Source of the DNA: Bifidobacterium breve
GTDB lineage: Bacteria > Actinomycetota > Acidimicrobiia > Acidimicrobiales > Acidimicrobilacustridaceae
DNA: 64,000 nt
Direction of reading: 5' to 3'
NCBI GenBank assembly: GCA_945878725.1
Contig: CAMCTY010000008.1
Coordinates: forward strand, 25,709-89,708
The translations under genes and the position numbers were made by a program. The notes under the pieces are model-generated. The model was not told where the DNA came from. It was given only the letters and a program-made list of their open reading frames with translations, and did not search any database. Shown one piece after another: positions 60,943 to 64,000 of the stretch (position 1 is its first letter; each line of letters begins with the position of its first letter).

Positions 60943-62664
60943 CTACGGCAGAACGGTGTAGGTGTCGACGCCGGACTTGAGCAAGGTTCCAGGAACGTTG
61001 CCGGTGGCGTCACCGTGTTCGATCACGACGGTTCCGTTGACGAGTACTCGCTCGACGCCGAACGAGCCGGCGGTGAGTCGTTCACAGTCGCCGGGCAGAT
61101 CGGCGACCATGTGTGCGTTCTCGGAACCGACGGTCTCAGGATCGATCACGGCGATGTCGGCGAACTTGCCAACCTCGAGGGTGCCGCGGTCGACGAGCCC
61201 GAAGAGCTCTGCTGGAACCTGTGTGATGAGTTGCACGGCGCGCTCGACCGAAACGAGCTTGCGGCCACGGATCATGTCGCCAAGGAATCGCGTGGGATAC
61301 GTGGCGCCGCACATGCGGTCAAGGTGCGCTCCGGCGTCGGAGCCGCCGATCATGACGCGCGGGTCGTTCCAAGCTTCGGCTCGCATGGCCCAGCTGGCCG
61401 GGTCCTTGTCCTTGGGCGCTGGCCACAGGATCGTGCGGAGTCCGTCGGCGACGACGATGTCGAGCAGCGTGTCGAACGGTTCGGTACCGCGCTCGGACGC
61501 AATTGCGGAAACCGTGCGGTTTGAGCAGCCGGCGTTTTCCGGAGAGAACGTGTCGCCGATGACATAGTCCTCCCAGTCGGCGAGGCGGCGGTAGATGCCG
61601 GCCTCTTCCGAATGTGATGCCGCGAGAAGGCGAGCCCGTGCTTCCGGGTCCTTGAGGAGAGCAAGTCGGTCTTCGACCGAGACGGACAGCGCTTCCTGCC
61701 AACCAGGAATGAGCCAAATGCCGCAGAAGGTCATGAAGTTCATGTTCATGGGAACAAGGACGGGCATGGTGAGGGCGACGATGCGTCCACCAATTTCGGC
61801 GGCGCGGTCACCGGCGGAGAGCTGACGGGCGACACGGTCGGGCTCGCGGCTGTCAATGGTGAGCACGTTCCAGTTCATGACGCGTTTCGCCCCGGCACTC
61901 AATTGGGCGAGGAGCTCGATTTCGTCGTCGGCGAATCGATCAAGACAACCCGCCACGATGCCTTCAAGTGTCGTGCCGTCATGCTGACCGGTCTCGACAC
62001 ACAAGGCCATCAGTTCTTCCTCGCTGGCCCAGCGGCTGGGGACGGGCTGCCCGTCGCCATCGCTGTGACTGCCCGAGCGGGTGAAGGAGAAACCGAGGGC
62101 ACCGACTTCAATGGCCTTGCGGACCTCGGCGACCATCGCGTCAATCTGCTCCGGCGTAGCTTCGCTGCCGACCGAATCGGGGCCCATGACATAGCGGCGC
62201 ACGGCACAGTGGCCGACGAGGAATCCGGCGTTGACGGAGATCCTGCCTTCGAAACGGGCGAGGTACTGCTCGAACGTTTCCCAGTTCCAGTCGATCTGCT
62301 GAAGCGCGGGGAGAGGCATGCCTTCGACTCTCGACATCATGTTCTGCAGGTAGTCAGCTTCGGCGGCGGTGGGGCGAAGCGGGGCGAGGGTGAATCCGCA
62401 GTTGCCGCCGATGACGGTTGTGACGCCGTGGTTCGCGGACGGCGAGGCGCCTGGATCCCACAGGAGTTGTGCGTCGTAGTGGGTATGGGCGTCGATCACA
62501 CCCGGCATCACGATGCGGCCCGATGCGTCGGTGGTGATGGTTGCGGGTTCGTCGATGTCGCCAATGGCCACAATGCGTCCGTCGCGGATGCCGACATCGG
62601 CAATGCGCCCGGCCGATCCGGTACCGTCGATGACTGTTCCGCCCTTGATGACCTCGTCGAGCAT
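60943..62664 (-). CDS. D-aminoacylase / N-acyl-D-amino-acid deacylase family amidohydrolase
   Basis: A 573-residue amidohydrolase of the D-aminoacylase group, which hydrolyses N-acyl-D-amino acids with metal help. The N-terminus has VIKGGTVIDGTGSAGRIADVGI, then the metal motif GVIDAHTHYD (HxH, about residues 61-66), GNCGFTLAPLRP with the conserved Cys, GFSFTRSGSH and near the end GGSDAGAHLDRM and GTLEVGKFADIAVID. ATG 62664 is preceded by GGAGGGG. A CTGAC-N5-GTCAG operator lies 48 nt upstream, paired with one before the divergent aldehyde dehydrogenase. Confidence 0.88.
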   Translation of the reverse strand: MLDEVIKGGTVIDGTGSAGRIADVGIRDGRIVAIGDIDEPATITTDASGRIVMPGVIDAHTHYDAQLLWDPGASPSANHGVTTVIGGNCGFTLAPLRPTAAEADYLQNMMSRVEGMPLPALQQIDWNWETFEQYLARFEGRISVNAGFLVGHCAVRRYVMGPDSVGSEATPEQIDAMVAEVRKAIEVGALGFSFTRSGSHSDGDGQPVPSRWASEEELMALCVETGQHDGTTLEGIVAGCLDRFADDEIELLAQLSAGAKRVMNWNVLTIDSREPDRVARQLSAGDRAAEIGGRIVALTMPVLVPMNMNFMTFCGIWLIPGWQEALSVSVEDRLALLKDPEARARLLAASHSEEAGIYRRLADWEDYVIGDTFSPENAGCSNRTVSAIASERGTEPFDTLLDIVVADGLRTILWPAPKDKDPASWAMRAEAWNDPRVMIGGSDAGAHLDRMCGATYPTRFLGDMIRGRKLVSVERAVQLITQVPAELFGLVDRGTLEVGKFADIAVIDPETVGSENAHMVADLPGDCERLTAGSFGVERVLVNGTVVIEHGDATGNVPGTLLKSGVDTYTVLP

Positions 62665-62711
62665 GACCCCTCCAGCGCAATTTCCGGACCCACCGGCGAG
62701 CCGGACAGGTT

Positions 62712-62728
62712 TCTGACGAACCGTCAGA
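62712..62728. promoter_or_regulatory. Operator CTGAC-N5-GTCAG before the D-aminoacylase-like gene
   Basis: TCTGACGAACCGTCAGA, 6-bp arms. Its complement shares 16 identical bases with the site at 32274. On the minus strand TAATCT (62725-62730) could be the -10 of the amidohydrolase, overlapping the site. Confidence 0.7.
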
Positions 62729-62835
62729 TTACACGCTTGGTCGAGTTCGATCCACCGCGAGTCGAAACCGATTTCGGCCGACGATGAGGAGGTCGGACCG
62801 CCACCGTCGACTGTCGGTGTGACGCACGGCGCCGT

Positions 62836-62850
62836 CTGACATAACGTCAG
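62836..62850 (+). promoter_or_regulatory. Operator CTGAC-N5-GTCAG over the aldehyde dehydrogenase promoter
   Basis: CTGACATAACGTCAG, ending 4 nt before the ATG. A TAACGT -10 element (62842-62847) is embedded in it, so a bound repressor would block a leaderless promoter. Confidence 0.65.
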
Positions 62851-62854
62851 GCCC

Positions 62855-64000
62855 ATGGCAACCAAGAACGCTGAATATCGTCAACTCATCGGTGGCGAGT
62901 GGGTCTCCGGTGGAGACGGCACCTACGACATCATCAACCCTGCGAACGAAAAGGTTGTGGCCCAGGCGCCCGAGGCTTCGGCCGGCGATGTCGCTGCTGC
63001 CGCTGCTGCTGCTGCTGAAGCCTTCCCGGCTTGGAGTCGCACGACACCGCAAGAACGAGCCGAGCTTCTCGCCGCTGCCGGCCGGGAACTCGCCAAGCGC
63101 ACGCCCGATCTGATCCCACTCGTAATCAGCGAGACCGGCGCTACTTCATCGGTCGGTTCGCTCATGCAGATTCCCGTTGCGATCTCGCGTTTCGAGCGTT
63201 ACGCCCGTGGCGCGCTGGAGGATCTCAGCCGTCCTCTGCCCCCGCAGCCGATCGGCTCGACGCCGCTCGCCGCCGGAGCCCTCATGGGTGGCCTTGCCCG
63301 CAAGGTTCCCGTCGGCGTCGTCGCGTGTATCGCTCCTTACAACTTCCCGACGACTTCAATGGTCGGCAAGATCGCCCCAGCTCTTGCGGTGGGTTGCACC
63401 GTCGTCATGAAGCCGGCTCCGCAGGATCCGCTCTGCGTGATCGAACTCGCGAAGATTCTTGAGGATGTCGGTTTCCCGAAGGGCGTCGTCAACATCGTCA
63501 CTGGCGGTCAGGCCAGCGTCGGCGCCAACCTCGTGTCCGATCCCAACGTCGACATGGTCAGCTTCACTGGTTCATCCGCCGTTGGTTCGATGATTGTTGC
63601 TGCTGGTGCGCCGTCGATGAAGCGTCAACTTCATGAGCTCGGTGGCAAGGGGGCATGCCTCGTTGCCGAGGACGCCGACATCGACAAGGCCGTCGCTGGC
63701 ATCGCCAGTGTGTGGGCCTTCCATTCAGGCCAGATCTGTACCGCACCGACTCGCGTAATCGTGCATCGCAGTCGTTACGACGAACTCGTCACTCGACTCG
63801 CCGGCGCCGCACGCGCTCTCAAAGTCGGCGATCCGCTTGACGCATCGACGCAGGTCGGTCCGGTTATCTCGGCACTGCAGAAGTCGCGCATCCTCAGCCA
63901 CATCGACAATGGTGTTGCCGAAGGCGCTGAACTCATTGTTGATGGTCGCGATCCGGGTATGGATTCCGGTTTCTATGTCGGCCCGACACTGCTCGCCGGC
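62855..64000 (+). CDS. NAD(P)-dependent aldehyde dehydrogenase (3' end outside window)
   Basis: The first 382 codons of an aldehyde dehydrogenase. Visible are the N-terminal LIGGEWVSGG, the cofactor segment ACIAPYNFPT (about residue 156), FTGSSAVG, the general-base Glu in LHELGGKGA (about 256) and the catalytic Cys in SGQICTAPTR (about 290). The last 90 or so residues lie beyond the window. ATG 62855 is 7 nt after TAACGT, consistent with a leaderless transcript. Divergent from the D-aminoacylase-like gene with a shared type of operator, so the two likely respond to one signal. Confidence 0.93.
   Translation, partial: MATKNAEYRQLIGGEWVSGGDGTYDIINPANEKVVAQAPEASAGDVAAAAAAAAEAFPAWSRTTPQERAELLAAAGRELAKRTPDLIPLVISETGATSSVGSLMQIPVAISRFERYARGALEDLSRPLPPQPIGSTPLAAGALMGGLARKVPVGVVACIAPYNFPTTSMVGKIAPALAVGCTVVMKPAPQDPLCVIELAKILEDVGFPKGVVNIVTGGQASVGANLVSDPNVDMVSFTGSSAVGSMIVAAGAPSMKRQLHELGGKGACLVAEDADIDKAVAGIASVWAFHSGQICTAPTRVIVHRSRYDELVTRLAGAARALKVGDPLDASTQVGPVISALQKSRILSHIDNGVAEGAELIVDGRDPGMDSGFYVGPTLLAG

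Overview
This 64 kb window looks like a chromosomal segment of a high-GC actinobacterium. The left part carries the gene order typical of that phylum: ftsK, rimO, pgsA, cinA, recA, miaB, miaA, dapF, hflX, lexA, a LysM-domain SOS gene, nrdR and nrdJ. F420-type luciferase-like oxidoreductases, paired acyl-CoA dehydrogenases and the SOS operator GAAC-N4-GTTC agree with this. A placement near Acidimicrobiia is my guess from gene content; no database was searched.

Region 1 (1-25.9 kb) is housekeeping. After the tail of a zinc-ribbon gene and a secreted lipase come the DNA translocase FtsK and a coupled run rimO-pgsA-ltrA-cinA, then convergent msrB. recA stands alone behind a promoter with two SOS boxes, and no recX follows it; a convergent membrane glycosyltransferase sits there instead. 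The miaB-miaA-dapF-hflX-dapC-dapD-dapE run combines tRNA modification, a ribosome GTPase and meso-diaminopimelate (lysine and cell-wall) synthesis. lexA and the LysM gene diverge from a 322-bp control region with two perfect and two near-perfect SOS boxes. nrdR is next to it, and nrdJ (B12-dependent ribonucleotide reductase) has two tandem NrdR boxes exactly 42 bp apart, a good promoter, and a phased cluster of DnaA-box-like sequences upstream.

Region 2 (25.9-28.4 kb) is a short mixed stretch: a methyltransferase, an HSL-type esterase and a peptidoglycan-binding lipoprotein.

Region 3 (28.5-64 kb) is a catabolic and lipid island. It holds a CaiB-type CoA transferase, a dehalogenase/epoxide-hydrolase-like protein, a thiolase-like protein, three amidohydrolase-2 proteins, two acyl-CoA ligases, two acyl-CoA dehydrogenase pairs, many short-chain dehydrogenases, two luciferase-like oxidoreductases, TetR and MarR regulators, a kinase-like phosphotransferase, a fused LivHM permease with LivG and LivF, a D-aminoacylase-like amidohydrolase and an aldehyde dehydrogenase. 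The layout suggests uptake of a branched or carboxylated substrate, CoA activation and beta-oxidation-like steps. The substrate cannot be read from sequence.

The most interesting signals lie between genes: unrelated short tandem repeats (7, 11, 12 and 13 bp) in the leaders of recA, lexA, nrdJ and an amidohydrolase; a shared CTGAC-N5-GTCAG operator linking distant catabolic genes; CRP-like GTGA-N6-TCAC palindromes; a motif shared by the recA and LysM-gene leaders that resembles the LexA-independent DNA-damage promoter; and TAnnnT -10 elements placed 6-9 nt before many start codons, which suggests leaderless transcription. Among proteins, DapF has Ser where the first catalytic Cys is expected, and one SDR lacks its catalytic Lys and overlaps an intact SDR.
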